The translations under genes and the position numbers were made by a program. Of a stretch of 64,000 bases of DNA, positions 47,637 through 59,860 are shown piece by piece. Location of the stretch: NCBI GenBank assembly GCA_029931535.1, contig JAQPZY010001579.1:2594501-2658500 (forward strand). The letters are read 5' to 3'. The stretch is from Margaritifera margaritifera (taxonomy: Eukaryota > Mollusca > Bivalvia > Unionida > Margaritiferidae). Positions within the stretch are counted from its first letter, which is position 1. Every line of letters starts with the position of its first letter. The notes under the pieces are model-generated. The model made no database searches, was not told where the DNA came from, and worked only from the letters and a program-made list of their open reading frames with translations.

Positions 47637-49870
47637 GGTGTGGGTAAGTGTGGGAACAAGAAGGCCCCTTGGAACACTTACTCCACCTGTCAATCATGTA
47701 CTAAATGCACATGCATGGATGACTGTCCTGTTTGTTGCCTATGGACATATGAAGTGTGGGACTTGGCAGAAAGTCACCGTATTTACCGTGGGAGGAAAAA
47801 GGTACATCTTCCTCCTCTTCATCCCAGGACAACCCCCTCCATTCCCAGGAGGGGTCTGGATCACTTAATGCTTTAAGGAAATTGACACCCCCAATTCCGA
47901 TATCAGTGCCTGTTAGGGATAGATCCTTGGTTCCTCCCAGGGAGGAATAGTTCCAGTGTTTACAAGCGAGTCATTACTTACTGGCAGGGATGAGCAACAC
48001 CCTCTCAGGGGAGGTATAGTGCCAGTGACCAGTAAGAGCTAGTCACACAATCCCAAAGACGGGGAAGAGCAGCACTCTTGCTCATATAGATCTGAAGTGG
48101 ACTTAAGTTCACCAAACCGAGTTTCTTCTGACAGATCTTTACCAGACCAGTCTTTCACCAGGCACTGCTCACCAAGTTTTGATTGACGGTCTGGGGACAG
48201 GGAATAGGCTGGGAGCCCTTTCTCCCTTTCTACTTTGATTGCATTCCCAGATCACATTAACGTTAGGGATATAAGCCTGCTACCTTCCAAATCCAGCCCT
48301 ACTAAAAAGATGAAACTGTGTCTTTTCTGTCTATATCATATAGACAAAGGGCAGTAACTCTTATACATTACCTGCCCTTGCTTCCACCAGGTGTAGCTTG
48401 TTTTTGAGCTTTGCTGTCATACAGTCAACACCATATGAAAAACCTGCGGTAAATCCATGCCATTATTGATTGAATTTTAACCATCCATCCAGAGATTTGG
48501 ATTTATATTGTGTATTAATCATTTCTCTACAGGTGGTATACATTAGTTTTGAATTGTGTCCAATATTTGCCTTTGGACATGTAAGTCCGAGCACATGTTT
48601 TTTTTTTGTTTTTTTTTACAGATCCATTGGATCCCTCCTATACCATGGTATTGCTGTCCGGAGCCATCCTGCTGTCACAGATAGGGGATCTTACTGGTGC
48701 ATCCGTCTAGCCATACCTACAGCTTCATCTCTATTCAACTTGGGGGATCTTAATGATAGATCCATCTGTCTCCCCAGGCCGATGGCTACACATACCTACC
48801 ATGATGGCGATTTTAGTGATAGATCTGTCTGTCCACCCATACCGGCGCCAACCGGACTACCTTCCGCATATACGGCAGCTGTGCTGACCATGCTCCTGGC
48901 AAGCCAGCCATCCATACTGGTACAACAAATTCGTCTGGCAGAGCCAGCTTACCATCTGTTCATGGCTTACCTGCAGGGAAATTACCACGACTTATATAGA
49001 GATGATGCCAATGCATCATCTATGACACCGGGGATGCTTTATATGCATACAGAAGCAGAACCTGAGCAGGATACAACACACAGTGAGTATGAAGATCCTC
49101 CTGAACAACAGCCTTACTCAGATTCAACCATGGAGTGGAATGAATTCAGCTTTAAGACTGCCATCAAAGAGATATACCAGGTGTTGTCAGTTTCAGAATG
49201 CCTTCCACCCCCTACTACCACACATGACTATAACGTCAGGGCTTCGATAGAAGATCTGAGAGATTAATGACCGTCTGTCTGGAGGAGTCTTTGATCTGGG
49301 AAATACTAAGACTTTCTTTTCTGAAATCCAAGTACCAGCAACATTTTCATCGCGCTGGTACAAAACACTCCAACGCCTTCTGTACTGAACTCTCATCTCT
49401 GGATAAGAATTTAGTGGCGTGTCACATATCTACCCTACTTTTTTTTATAAAGTGGACAAGAATGTGTTTCATGCCATATCAAAGCTGGTTCAAAATATTA
49501 TTGCCACATCTTCGATGTTATACTTGGCCTAATTGGCAATTTTCCAACTGGCCGAAAAATCGGGCAATGAGCATACCTGGGAGGCAATGGCCTGAATTGC
49601 TCAGGTCATTAACAAGGTAGCCCACCATTCTATGGTGAATGCGCTGACTGCCACTGCGAATCTCAGCCAGAAATGATGTGATGCATGTTTGCATTCCACA
49701 TCGCTTAAGTCACATCATGCCCCGGTATTATAGATTTCTTTTTGGCGGAACAATTGAAGAAGTTCGTTAGCAGGCAGTTCAGAAATTATCCCTCCAACTT
49801 GCCGCCCACCCTGCACAGTCTTTTAAGACCAATCCGCCCCTGCCACAGTGGAGGGATGATAGGTGGAAAA
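47637..49870 (+). mobile_element. DIRS-like retrotransposon fragment, copy D
   Basis: The gag-like N-terminus is the best in the window (47640-47876): GKCGNKKAPWNTYSTCQSCT and KCTCMDDCPVC form a clear Cys cluster followed by W.YEVW-type residues. At 48250-48640 there is sequence homologous to copy A 4670-4960. The gag C-terminal domain follows at 48840-49265 (FMAYLQGNYHDLYRDD, EQQPYSDSTMEWNEFSFKTA), and then pieces matching copy A 6470-7080. At about 49870 the match to copy A stops and restarts upstream (copy E). Confidence 0.7.
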
Positions 49871-52140
49871 TACCCCCCACACACACACAAGAAGATACAA
49901 CATACTTACTGGGGAAATGGAGGAAACTGTGACTTCTCAACCATCTATGCCATCTTTGGAGTTACAGGTGTGTCGTTTGGAACAGCAAGTGATGACACAG
50001 TTTATTAGTTCAGGCCAATTTTTTCCAGTTCTTCTGTTTCAGTCAATATTTTTGTCACTTAGAGTGGAGTGTCCCCCCTATTCTAGGCAACTCGGTGGGC
50101 ACAAGTCCCATAAATGTCAGAGCATGGCCTTCTTCGGTTCTGTAAGTCTGGGCAAATGGGGTTTATGCATGACCTGCATCAGCTGTGCTGTCTAGCCACA
50201 CCTCAGTTTGATGCCGTATTGGATGCCGACCATACCGTCCAGCCATCCAGTTCTAGATCCATACCGTTCACTGACTGTATGGCTTCTATAGCATATCATC
50301 CTGTGCCTCATCCAGTAATACCATGGAATGTTAACATTGCTGGTGATCTTAGTGATAGATCTCTCCATTTACCTGACATTACCAATATTTTGGTACTACA
50401 GCTGTCTGTACAGCTGTCCATATCCCTGACGCCTGTACTGACTGATTTTGATTCTGACCAGCTGTCTGTACCAATTCGACGACTACATCCCATAGATAAG
50501 GCAGCCAGTTGCTCACGGCTTACCCTCTTGGGCAGTACCATGACAATCTTAGAGACGACGGCCAGCAAGGCCTTTAAATTTTGCAGAGACCGTTTTCAGA
50601 GCAAGGTTGTGCTCATAATGTCTGACAACTCAGTGGTCATGACACACCTTCTCACACAGGGTAGTACCAAATCACTGCAAATCTGCTTTCTGGTATGGGA
50701 GTTCTGTTGTTGGTGCACACATCGCAACATTGACATCCAGATCAGACATATTTCTGGCAGACTGAATGTCTTGGCCAATTCTACGTCCAGAAAGGGCCAG
50801 ATTCTCCATTCAGAATGGTTCCTCCATCCATTGGTCTGTCAGATTTGCCTGCTATAGGGGTGTCCAATAATCAACCTTTTTGCGGCCTGGTGGAATCACA
50901 AACTGTCCATCTAAGTCTCTCCAGTACTGGATCCTGAGGCTTGAGCCGTCGTTGCCTTTCTATCAGTTTGTGGGCCTTTGCCTACCCCCCAATGGTCCTG
51001 GTTCCAAAAATTATACAAAAACTGAGGGGCCAGAAGTGTGAAGTTATTCTGATTGCCCCTTTCCGCTGGGAGAAGTCCTGGATCAATGATCTTGATCTAG
51101 CAATAGATCTGCCCTGGAAGATCCTGGCCAGGCCCAATCTTCTAAAACAGCCTTGGACCCAAGGGTTTTATCTTTGCCGGACCAACTTCTCCTCCATGCT
51201 TGGCTCATGTCAGGAGAGCCCAGCAGCATAAACAGTTTAATCCTTAGATCGTGGAAAGAATTGCACGAGCAAGAAGGCCCTCCAATTTAAAGGCTTATGA
51301 GGGAAAGTGTCCTCAGGGACTGTGCAAAGTCAATAAGTCCCTTTGAGTGCCTCAATCCCACAAGTAGCTGACTGTTTTGTCTGGCTGTTCAAGGAGAAAA
51401 GTTGGCCCCAGTTGCTATTAAGGGCTACCGCTCCATGATACCAGACACTTTCTGTCATCGTGGCAGAGAGGATCTTGGTCATGACAAAGACCTCTCAGAC
51501 TTGTGACCAGCTTTAATCTGTATATATTCCTAAAGCACTCACGCTGTTTCCCGAGTGGAGTCTTTCTTGGTTCTGATTTGGCTGAATTAAAAAAAATTCG
51601 AGCCCTTAGATAGGACCTTGCTGAAGCTCCTTTGATACAAAACCTGTTTCCTGATAGCGTTAGCTTTGGCATGCAGTCAGCGAGTTACACGTCCTCTCTT
51701 TTGACCCAGCATATCTTCAGGTTCAATCAGATGGCTCGGTGGTCCTTAAGACGCAACCCGGTTTCATCACCAAGAATAGGCTGCCATCACTTGCCTTGCT
51801 TGTATCAAGTGCACATCAACAGCATCTTGCAGTGTTTGTTGTTCTTGGTAAGAGGGGACTTGGTCTTCAGTCCTGCAGACAAATTTGCAGGCAAGATATA
51901 TGAAGATGAAATCGAAATCATTGGAATGCAATGTTTTGAACCTTTACACAAAATCGTCTTCTGTTGTGAATATAGAAGGGAAAGTTCCATTGGCACTTGC
52001 CTCGTCCAAAGATCCCTAGGAGAGGCCTGTCACATCCGGACAACTTGGTTGTTACCAGATGCGCCTGTGCAACATGTCTAATATGTTTCTGGAGGCGCAC
52101 ATGAGGAGGTTGGTTCTGGAGATGACAGTGCAGTTGCTTT
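49870..52140 (+). mobile_element. DIRS-like retrotransposon, copy E, with internal deletion of the RT
   Basis: It restarts at the gag region (49900-50500; compare 5480-6100 in copy A). At about 50505-50530 it jumps directly to RNase H (VVLIMSDNSVVMTHLL, 50605-50650; HISGRLNVLANSTSRKGQ, 50745-50800) and runs into the recombinase (51240-51800). The RT is absent. From about 51800 to 52140 the sequence matches no part of copy A and is unassigned. A 247-codon open stretch (50114-50857) results from the gag-RNase H fusion. Confidence 0.65.
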
Positions 52141-52790
52141 CATTGGGGGAGTTTTTGCTCCTCTGTTCCTTGGGCCTTTCTCATATTGTTTTGGATTTGC
52201 TGGGAGATTTTCACTCAGTGTTTTGCAGCCAAGTGGGCACAAGTCCCCCTGCATGCCCGAGCAGGGCCTTAGGACCTGTAAGACAAGGCGCATCGAGTAT
52301 TAAATTGAACTAGCAGAATTTTCTTACCAGCCATTATTGCTTTGCACTACCATTCAATGGTCATCCTTTCAATCTAGCCTTTTGGTGGTCTGCGCATACC
52401 AGGTAGTGATAGGAGATCAGTCCTTTCAGTGGATCATGCCACATACTGTCCATCCATTCCATTGTACATGGAACCATACTGAGACCAGTATAACTGATCT
52501 TGTCTGTTTTGCCAGCCAGCCAACCACCAATCTGGTCTTCCTTGTAGCCTTCCATCCCAGCAGATCATACATTGTCAGTTGAATTTTAACACCATCCAAC
52601 TGCTTACCACTCTATCTGCAAATCAGAACTTTTATGTCAAGGCCTTAATAGACATTAAGGATGAGGAGGATCATCACTTCTTCCCCCTCCCACAGTCTGA
52701 AAATGTGGAGATTTCAGGTCATCTCTTAGACAAAATATGGGACTAAGGTTTTTTTAATAAAAAACTTGTTACTGGTATCATATTCTACAC

Positions 52791-52962
52791 CAGCGGTACC
52801 CAACCTCAGATTGGGACCCAAATCAGGGTTGTGGGGGGTCCTCAGTAGGGTCGCAAAGGGTCAGAAGAAGAAAATTTTAAAATCATATCATAAGCCGGAG
52901 GTTTGGGGGTTCTTGTTGGTGGCCAATTTAGGGTCGCAGCAAGAAAAGGTTGGGAACCAATG
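52791..52962. mobile_element. hAT MITE with 8-bp target duplication
   Basis: The ends CAGCGGTACCCAACCT and AGGTTGGGAACCAATG are inverted copies of the common hAT terminus CAGTGGTTCCCAACCT. The flanks TTCTACAC (52783-52790) and TTCTACTC (52963-52970) match 7 of 8. Length 172 bp, no coding capacity. Confidence 0.88.
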
Positions 52963-53559
52963 TTCTACTCGCTAGTATCACACACACTGCATCAACGTAC
53001 CGAATGTCGATAAGAAGACAGGGGCAATACAGATGTCTACTCCACTGTTCTGCAAGGTTGATCACACAATTTGTGCAGAATATGGTGCTGTGTCATCAGT
53101 GCTAGACTTGGCCTCATTTGTGATGTTTTGCCTAGCTGAAAGACCAGTCGAGGAGCATGTGTGCGAATCAACGGCCTGCATAGCTTAAGTGATTATTTCA
53201 TGCCCAGTGCCCTTATGGCTTCTTCTAATCTCAGTTTAATGCAATGAGACACTTTTCTGCATTTTTTGTCTTGGAAGTCTCATCACTTTTATGCTTTACA
53301 CTCTTTGCCGTTTGGTTTGGCACTTTTGTTTGGGGGCCGTAGAGAAGACATGCAGAAGCTGGCAGTGCAAGAGGTACCCATCCATCTTTCTTTACCCCAC
53401 CTCCACCTGTTTGACTTCAGCATTCTCTGCCACAATAGAGAGATGACCAGAGGAAGAGCAGTAAGTGGCCCACTCCAACTAAACAACAGCAGGCTCGGCC
53501 ACAAACTGGTTTCAGATGGCAACAGACTGTTTTAGATTTGGATGCAATATAAAACCGGG

Positions 53560-54710
53560 CAGGGTTCACACGGTCATCAAAAGTCATTCAAGTCCATGAG
53601 AAATGAACACCTCATTTCAAGGCATTGAAAGTCATTGATTTTTCACCTAGGTCTTTGAAATTTCTTGAATTTGCTTCAAATTAAATGTGATAAAAAATTT
53701 TGCTTTTGAGTCATTTATTTAACATTGTGTGAGGATTAGAAGTACAGTTTGATTTTTCCGTCATCTGCTAGCCATTATGCCATTATCAGAATCAATGGGA
53801 ATTAATCAGACATTGTGCAAAACATCCCTTTTACATGATGTAATTAATGCATGTGCACTTTTCACTTTACCACGTGTTTCTGCTAAGCAAGGATGGTTCA
53901 TTAGCAACAGAGTCTTTTGAACAAGTGATCATTGCAAAATGCCTGGAAAGAGCACATTTTGCAATAGTTGGCTGCAAAACAAAGACTTCATTAAGTGGCT
54001 GAGAAAAGATGCGACCTTGAAATACAGAGAGCTTTGCGTAGTGTGCAAGAAAAACATCGATATTGCAGGAATGGGCATTGCTGCTCGAAGTTGGAACTAA
54101 TGAAAATACACCAGCCTGCTGTTTCAATGTCAGCATTCATAGGGTCAGCGCAAACGTCATTTAATTCTTTGTCATTGCTGTCATCTGCATCATAAAAGCC
54201 AGTTCAACTGTGCCAGCAGTTTGTATGAATTCAGCGACTGACAATGGGGGCTGCAGTTTTGGTGAACCGTTTTATGCAAAGCAGTGATGTGCTGAAGGCT
54301 GAAATATTATGGATGTCAGCAGCCTTTTCCAGGCAGCAGACAAACTGGCAGATGAAGTAGAAGAGAAAGAAAAAAATCACACTGAAGTCTCAGTCCAGTG
54401 GACTCGGAAGAAAAGGAAAAGAAAAAGAAGAGCAAGTTAAGTTCTAGAGTTGCAGCTGGAGGAGAAAGTACAGCAGCTAAAGAACAGTGTTTAATATTTG
54501 GGTGCAGTTACAATGACTTTATTATCATTTGCGTTTCATATTTCATTACATTTATTTATATCTTGTGTATATTTTTGTTTCTTGTATTTAAATTAGTAAC
54601 TGGAAGTAGAACACTTGATACTGAGATAGTCCTTGAAAACTGAAAACTGGTCATTAACAAGTCATTGAAATGTCATTGAATTTCAGTTCTCCTGATCTGT
54701 ATGAACCCTG
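53560..54710. mobile_element. hAT-like element inserted in DIRS copy F
   Basis: The left end CAGGGTTCACAC (53560) is matched by the inverted right end GTATGAACCCTG (54699-54710). Subterminal TCATTGAAA.GTCATTGA-type repeats lie inside both ends. The internal pseudogene at 53939-54098 has NSWLQNKDFIKWLRKD, ELCVVCKKNIDIAGMGIAA, a BED-type zinc-finger beginning. A Lys-rich piece lies at 54398-54450. DIRS coding resumes on the far side. The target duplication is unclear. Confidence 0.65.
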
Positions 54711-55267
54711 CAGGGGAAAGGAAACAATTTTTCTCCTCCCCCGAACCCCCCAACAACTGCTTACTAACCTCAACACAAAGAATCTTCTGGTTGGTGCCAG
54801 ACATCACCATTTATGTCAAGCTTGGGACAACCTTTTTCCACACAACAAAAGGGTGAAATTAGTAGTCTCAGAGGGGATTAAGACTTTGTTTATCCAGCCC
54901 CCACCCCTTTTGTGTTCCCCTTCAATGATGGAGATCCCAACAAATCCCATGAAGGAAGAGATTTTAATGAAGATCACTTCCTTACTCTCCAAGTGGGCGG
55001 TGGGTAGGGTTTGCAAACTGAACTCTCCAGGTTTTTATTTAAGGTGTTTTCTGGTACCAAACGCCAATGGCAAACTCACAATGGCAATAGATCTCAGCCA
55101 GCTCATCAGATACATATTAACACATTAAGTTTAAGAGATGTTGCAATTAGTTCATCTTTCCATCAAGAGGGAGGAGTTTGTGATTGGTCTCAATCTGGCC
55201 AATGCATTCTTTCATCCAACTTCATGCAAGTTCCTTAGATTCGCCTTCCAAGGAACAATCTCAGCTC

Positions 55268-55400
55268 AAGGAGCCATAGTGATTCAGTGGTTAGAGCACT
55301 GGACTCGTGACCAGAAAGGTGCAGGTTAGAATCCTACCATCATATTGGCCTGTTTTGACTGCCATAAAACATCAAACCAAACCAGACTTGACTTGATCAG
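55268..55400 (+). mobile_element. tRNA-derived SINE
   Basis: GGAGCCATAGTGATTCAGTG GTTAGAGCACTGGACTCGTG supplies an A box (TGGTTAGAGCAC). GCAGGTTAGAATCCTACC supplies a B box. The tail has CATCAAACCAAACCAGACTT. It directly follows the broken end of DIRS copy F. Confidence 0.7.
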
Positions 55401-55419
55401 ACTTTCATGGCTTCCATCT

Positions 55420-56010
55420 TACAAATCTTGTTATTGCAACTTCTCCTGAACAGATGACTGGGGATTTTCACTATAAAACTTTTAATGATAGTGAGTAAGT
55501 TCGAGATGAAAATGACTGCAATGTCCATTTTGAAAACATTGTTATCACTATTCCTCTTGAATATCAACTTTTTTTTTACTAAAACACATCCAGTAGTAAG
55601 TACTTTGTCCTAGATGAAAATGGTGCAGATCTGACCTCCAACATGGCCACCATGGAAGCCACCATGAAAATGTTGTTATTGTTGCTCATTATGAATAACT
55701 TGTCATGTTGTCATGGAATTGTAACTGAATGACTTCTTACATCATGAAGTTGGTCCTGAACTACTACATGGTCACCATGGTGACCATCTTAATCTTCTAA
55801 TTGTTATTCCACCTGATGGGATGATTGTATTGACGTGAGATATTCACCTAGACATTTCTGACTTGTGGGTCATCCTAATGAAAATGGTGCTGATCTAGCA
55901 ACAAACATGACTGCCACTGTGGCCATGTTAAAGATCTGTTTACCTTCACTTCTAATTGGATAGTCATACAAAACAAAGTTTTTACTGCGAGACCTTTTAT
56001 GACATGAAGT
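55420..56010. repeat. second locus of the ~150-bp satellite-like repeat
   Basis: Phrases ACAAATCTTGTTATTGCAAC, TTCTCCTGAACAG, GTCCTAGATGAAAATGGTGC and AGATCTGACCTCCAACATGG match the array at 20.9-22.9 kb, with about four diverged units. Confidence 0.7.
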
Positions 56011-56019
56011 TGGTCCTAA

Positions 56020-56960
56020 TTAAGATCTAAAGGCTTGTCAGCACCATAATTTTTCAAATAGGAGTAGATTTTGATCAAACTTGGCTTGTGGATTTATCTT
56101 TGTACATCTCTGCACCATTATAAATGATTTTGATAACCCACCTTACTTGACCTCAAGGTCAAGGTCAAAAGTTATTTCCTAGATTTTTGTACTTCATTGA
56201 GCTTATGAACACAGTGACTTGTACACATGCAAATGGATATTTACCAGAGTTTGTATTTAGTTTCATTTTGACAAACGAGTTCATAATACTGACATTTATT
56301 TCAAAGATCATGACTGAGGTTTTTGTCTATATAATAACTTGTCCACATGATAATACAAACAAGTATCCTAGATTTTATCAAATCTGGTTTGTGGATTTAT
56401 CGTGAGAATACCTTTAACAAGTGCCAGTTCACTGGTTATAAATCAGGCATTTGAACTAGAGTGGCCTGTAAATGCAACATTTCTGATAAACAACCAAGTA
56501 ATCTCGGTTTATTTTAATCGAACTTTGTATCTGGGGATATCATAACAGTTTCTAAGATGAGTCCAGGTTTGAAGTCAAAGGTCATGGCTAAGATGTTGGT
56601 TCTGCACTTGTGAACATGCTACACATTAAAAAAACACGTTTTTTAAAAATGTAATTTGGTTTGTTGAAGTTCTCAAAAATATCTCATGGTTTTAGTACCC
56701 ATCAGTTAAAAAAGAATAAAAGGAGGAAAGAAACGGACTTCTTGTGGATTGCTACAAAGCCAATAGAACATCAATCTCTTTGAGGAACTCATCTTTCGGA
56801 GAAAATTGCATGACATAGCCAGACTACTAGCATTGGTGTTAATTCAGTATTATGTTATGGAGCAGAATAGTTCATCATTTCCTTCCATAACCAATATACA
56901 CTGCAGATGTTCTATATACACTGTAATATATAGAATGACACCAATATAATCAATTGGGTT
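56020..56960. repeat. diverged 'TTTGATCAAACTTGG...CAAGGTCAAGGTC' repeats
   Basis: Intermediate repeats related to those at 45.6-46.6 kb. No coding. Confidence 0.5.
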
Positions 56961-57621
56961 AGAGCAGTGGTTCCCAAACCCTGTGTCACAAGGATCCTTG
57001 TGACCCTATACCCAGGGTTACTACGCTGCCAGGAAATTTGGGAAAAAGTCAGGAGAAATTATAGATTTTATCCTGACCAGGAATAGTCCTTGACTTTTGC
57101 AAATATTGATGAGTGAGGGAAAAAACCAGGAATTTTCAGCCGCCACTTGATAACAGAAAAAAACAAAACGTAATTGAGTCATAATTGAACTGATCGTGAG
57201 TTAAATTTATTGAGTTCCTACTGGAATTTTCGGAAGTTGTAGTATGGATCAATTGGGTGCTTGCGCAAACATGTTTGTATAGTCAATCCAAGCACTCAGT
57301 CGATCGGATTTGTCTAGTAGACATGTTAGTCCACAGATAGGTCCATATTGGTATCTCTTTTTATGTTAAAGGTATGAAGAGCAGTTTAGTGTCACAACTT
57401 GCCAACATGTCTGTGACACGTGATCTTGGTAAGAGATAAATAATGCAGCTTATCTTCATCTGTCTCCATTTTGATATCTATAGTTATCGAAAATGTATTG
57501 TCATAAAAGCTTATTATTTGGTAGTTAGCAAAGGGAACACAGTGATAAAAATTATCGTCAATAGAAACCTTGGCCACAACTCGCCTTTGCTGTGAATTTT
57601 ACTATTAAACATTGATAAATA

Positions 57622-59146
57622 CGCCTCTCCCTCGATAACTTGCGCACAACGGGGTCCAAAAACATAGACCGCACTATAAGCTAGAGCACGAGTTACCAAG
57701 GGACCTCAAACAAATTAAGAAGGGGATGCCATCCCTGCTGGACATCGAGAAAACCGCGGGGGTGGGGGGTGGTGTAGCGGGGCTGCTTAATGGCTGAATA
57801 CTCGTTTAATAATTACATTGGGAATAATTGTCAATAAAGAGCTTTTTTCTAATATAGTTGTTTGCTTTTCTGTATAAATTACTTCTATTTTCAAGATACC
57901 AAACCTCTGAAAGATCGTTAACAACATTAGTCCAAGCGGTTTCAACAACACGTGTACGCGAAAACATTGTGTAGTACGTCAGTGCTTTTTGTTGTATACA
58001 AGATTCCTTTTTTCAAAACCTAGGGACATTTATTTAGTGCAACAACCGTCAACATTGAAACTCGATTTATGTATTGTTCTATTAATAAAATATGGATGCC
58101 GTGATTTCATATCAAGTAACAGTGAAACTTCGTCTCATCCTTGAGGAAATCCCTGAGTAGCAAGTTAGAAATTTTAAGTTCAATGCAAACTCCGGAACTC
58201 GCTTCTCCGTAATGAACTGTATCTGTAAAGCAAAGCTTTTTATTTTCGAAGTACTCATATGGCTTGATTACCTTACTATCTTTGATTACATTTGTGAATG
58301 AGTAGACTAATTTAAGGTAGTTTAATTATATTATTTACATAATAATATTTATAACAGTGTTCGATTGATCAATTGAAATGAGTTGACCTGACACACGGTC
58401 GTGACCGCTAGCTCTTATGCAGGCAGGATTTGCATGCCTTTTAACTTTTCTGTTATTACACCCCCTTTCTTTGATTTGATACAAAAGACGTAATTAACGT
58501 GATAATACAAAGCAAGTGTGCTATTAATTGAGTGTAACAACACAACAAATACTTCCACAAGTCGGAGATAAAAAAAACAAAATGGTCGGCACTTAATTAG
58601 GTTCTCATGGAAACGTATGCGGCGATAGTTGGGTCGGTTGAATTATATTTTTGACGTTTGAATACAAGAGGGCATATTGCATTTATGATGATTACACTGA
58701 AACCGAATTAAAAGATAGAACTAAAACACAAATTTCACTTGACAAAACTTATTTAATTGCTATTTATTTTTAAAGTGTTGCCACCAGTAGGTATTAGTGA
58801 CATTTTCATTGATCGAAATTTTGTCGAATATTTTTATTTATAGTGTACTGAGAATGTTGTTTGGAAAGAAAATTGAACCAAATATATGACTTATTATTAA
58901 AAGTTGAAAATTTCATGATGTTGATTCAAATTTTCTGGTACTGACCACTGTTTTTGATGATAAAACGAGCAATATATCAAGGTTTCATTTACTAATTTTG
59001 ATCGCGATTTTTTTTACCTGCAACAAATAGGAGCCATTTTAAAATATTTTTATATTTTCTAATTTTAAAAAATGTGATCCAATCCCGACCCCACGTTATA
59101 AGCGGGTTCATGAGTTATCCGGGCGCGAGTTATCGAGGGAGCGGTG
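57622..59146. mobile_element. TA-flanked TIR element, pogo-like, nested inside the inner hAT
   Basis: The left end CGCCTCTCCCTCGATAACT and the right end AGTTATCGAGGGAGCGGTG are inverted. TA flanks both (57620-57621 and 59147-59148). No transposase is recognised. A second copy runs in the opposite orientation from 62649 to the window end. Confidence 0.85.
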
Positions 59147-59359
59147 TATGTAGAAATCTACAAACTGCTGGGGCAATTTTTGATGCTGAATCTGAAGCTC
59201 TGGGCGTAATTGACAAAGATTACATTCACAAGGGCTCATTGCTTAAAATTTACCTGTAAATAATATATATATACTATATATAATACAAGGGACGACACTT
59301 CTCCCATTTCTCCTGCAACCTATTTATGAAACGACACTGATATTTCAAGCTGCAAGTCG

Positions 59360-59860
59360 CATAGCATAATAAATTTAGCAAAGATGTTTTGCTCAGAGAT
59401 TCAACTTTTAGACTTGCATCAAAGGAAGTCAGCACGCAGAATCTTTCAGAAAATAGCTTGATTGCACGTCGAGTAATAAAGGACCATATACAAAGTGTTG
59501 GAGGATTGAAGGTATTAGTAGTGTCAAAGAAACTCCTACAGTCAACCCAGAGTGCCAGGCAAAAGTAACATGTCCATTTAGGCGCTCAAAAGACAGAGAA
59601 AGAAAGAAAAGAAATATATGAAGATAAAACTCGTGGAAGAAGAGGTTGGAACAATGAGAACAAAGATCTGAATGTTAGAGTCTGATATAAAGTTGTTGTT
59701 TACAGATGCAGACAAAGCTTCAGATAAAACTGTAGAATTATATAGCTTTGCTCACATAACAAAAGCCAACACACTGCGTAGAAGGGCTAGCAATAAAGAG
59801 GAGGAACTTAAGGTTGTTAAGGATTTCAATGAAAAAATGCATTTGCTAAATAATATGTAA
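59360..59860 (+). pseudogene. coiled-coil ORF relic inside the inner hAT
   Basis: The frame at 59672-59860 reads DIKLLFTDADKASDKTVELY, ITKANTLRRRASNKEEELKV and VKDFNEKMHLL, a helical segment. I recall similar 'SNALRRKAKEKEEEL'-type segments beside hAT transposases. Upstream frames are broken. Function unknown. Confidence 0.45.

Larger units (their letters stand above)
52140..55262 (+). mobile_element. DIRS-like retrotransposon, copy F, interrupted twice
   Basis: It begins with the segment matching 5620-5720 of copy A (TTGGGGGAGT.T..., CCCAGTGGGCAC.AGT.C), continues through gag (52330-52745), is interrupted by a MITE (52791-52962), resumes (52971-53555), is interrupted by a hAT element (53560-54710), and resumes in the RT N-terminal region (54711-55260: SPGFYLRCFLVPNANGKLTM, AIDLSQ, LNLANAFFHPTS). 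It ends against a SINE at 55268. Confidence 0.65.

Noticed and set aside
55288..55338. Possible stand-alone tRNA gene
   Set aside because: A and B boxes are present but no acceptor stem or anticodon arm folds; a SINE tail follows, so it is tRNA-derived repeat.
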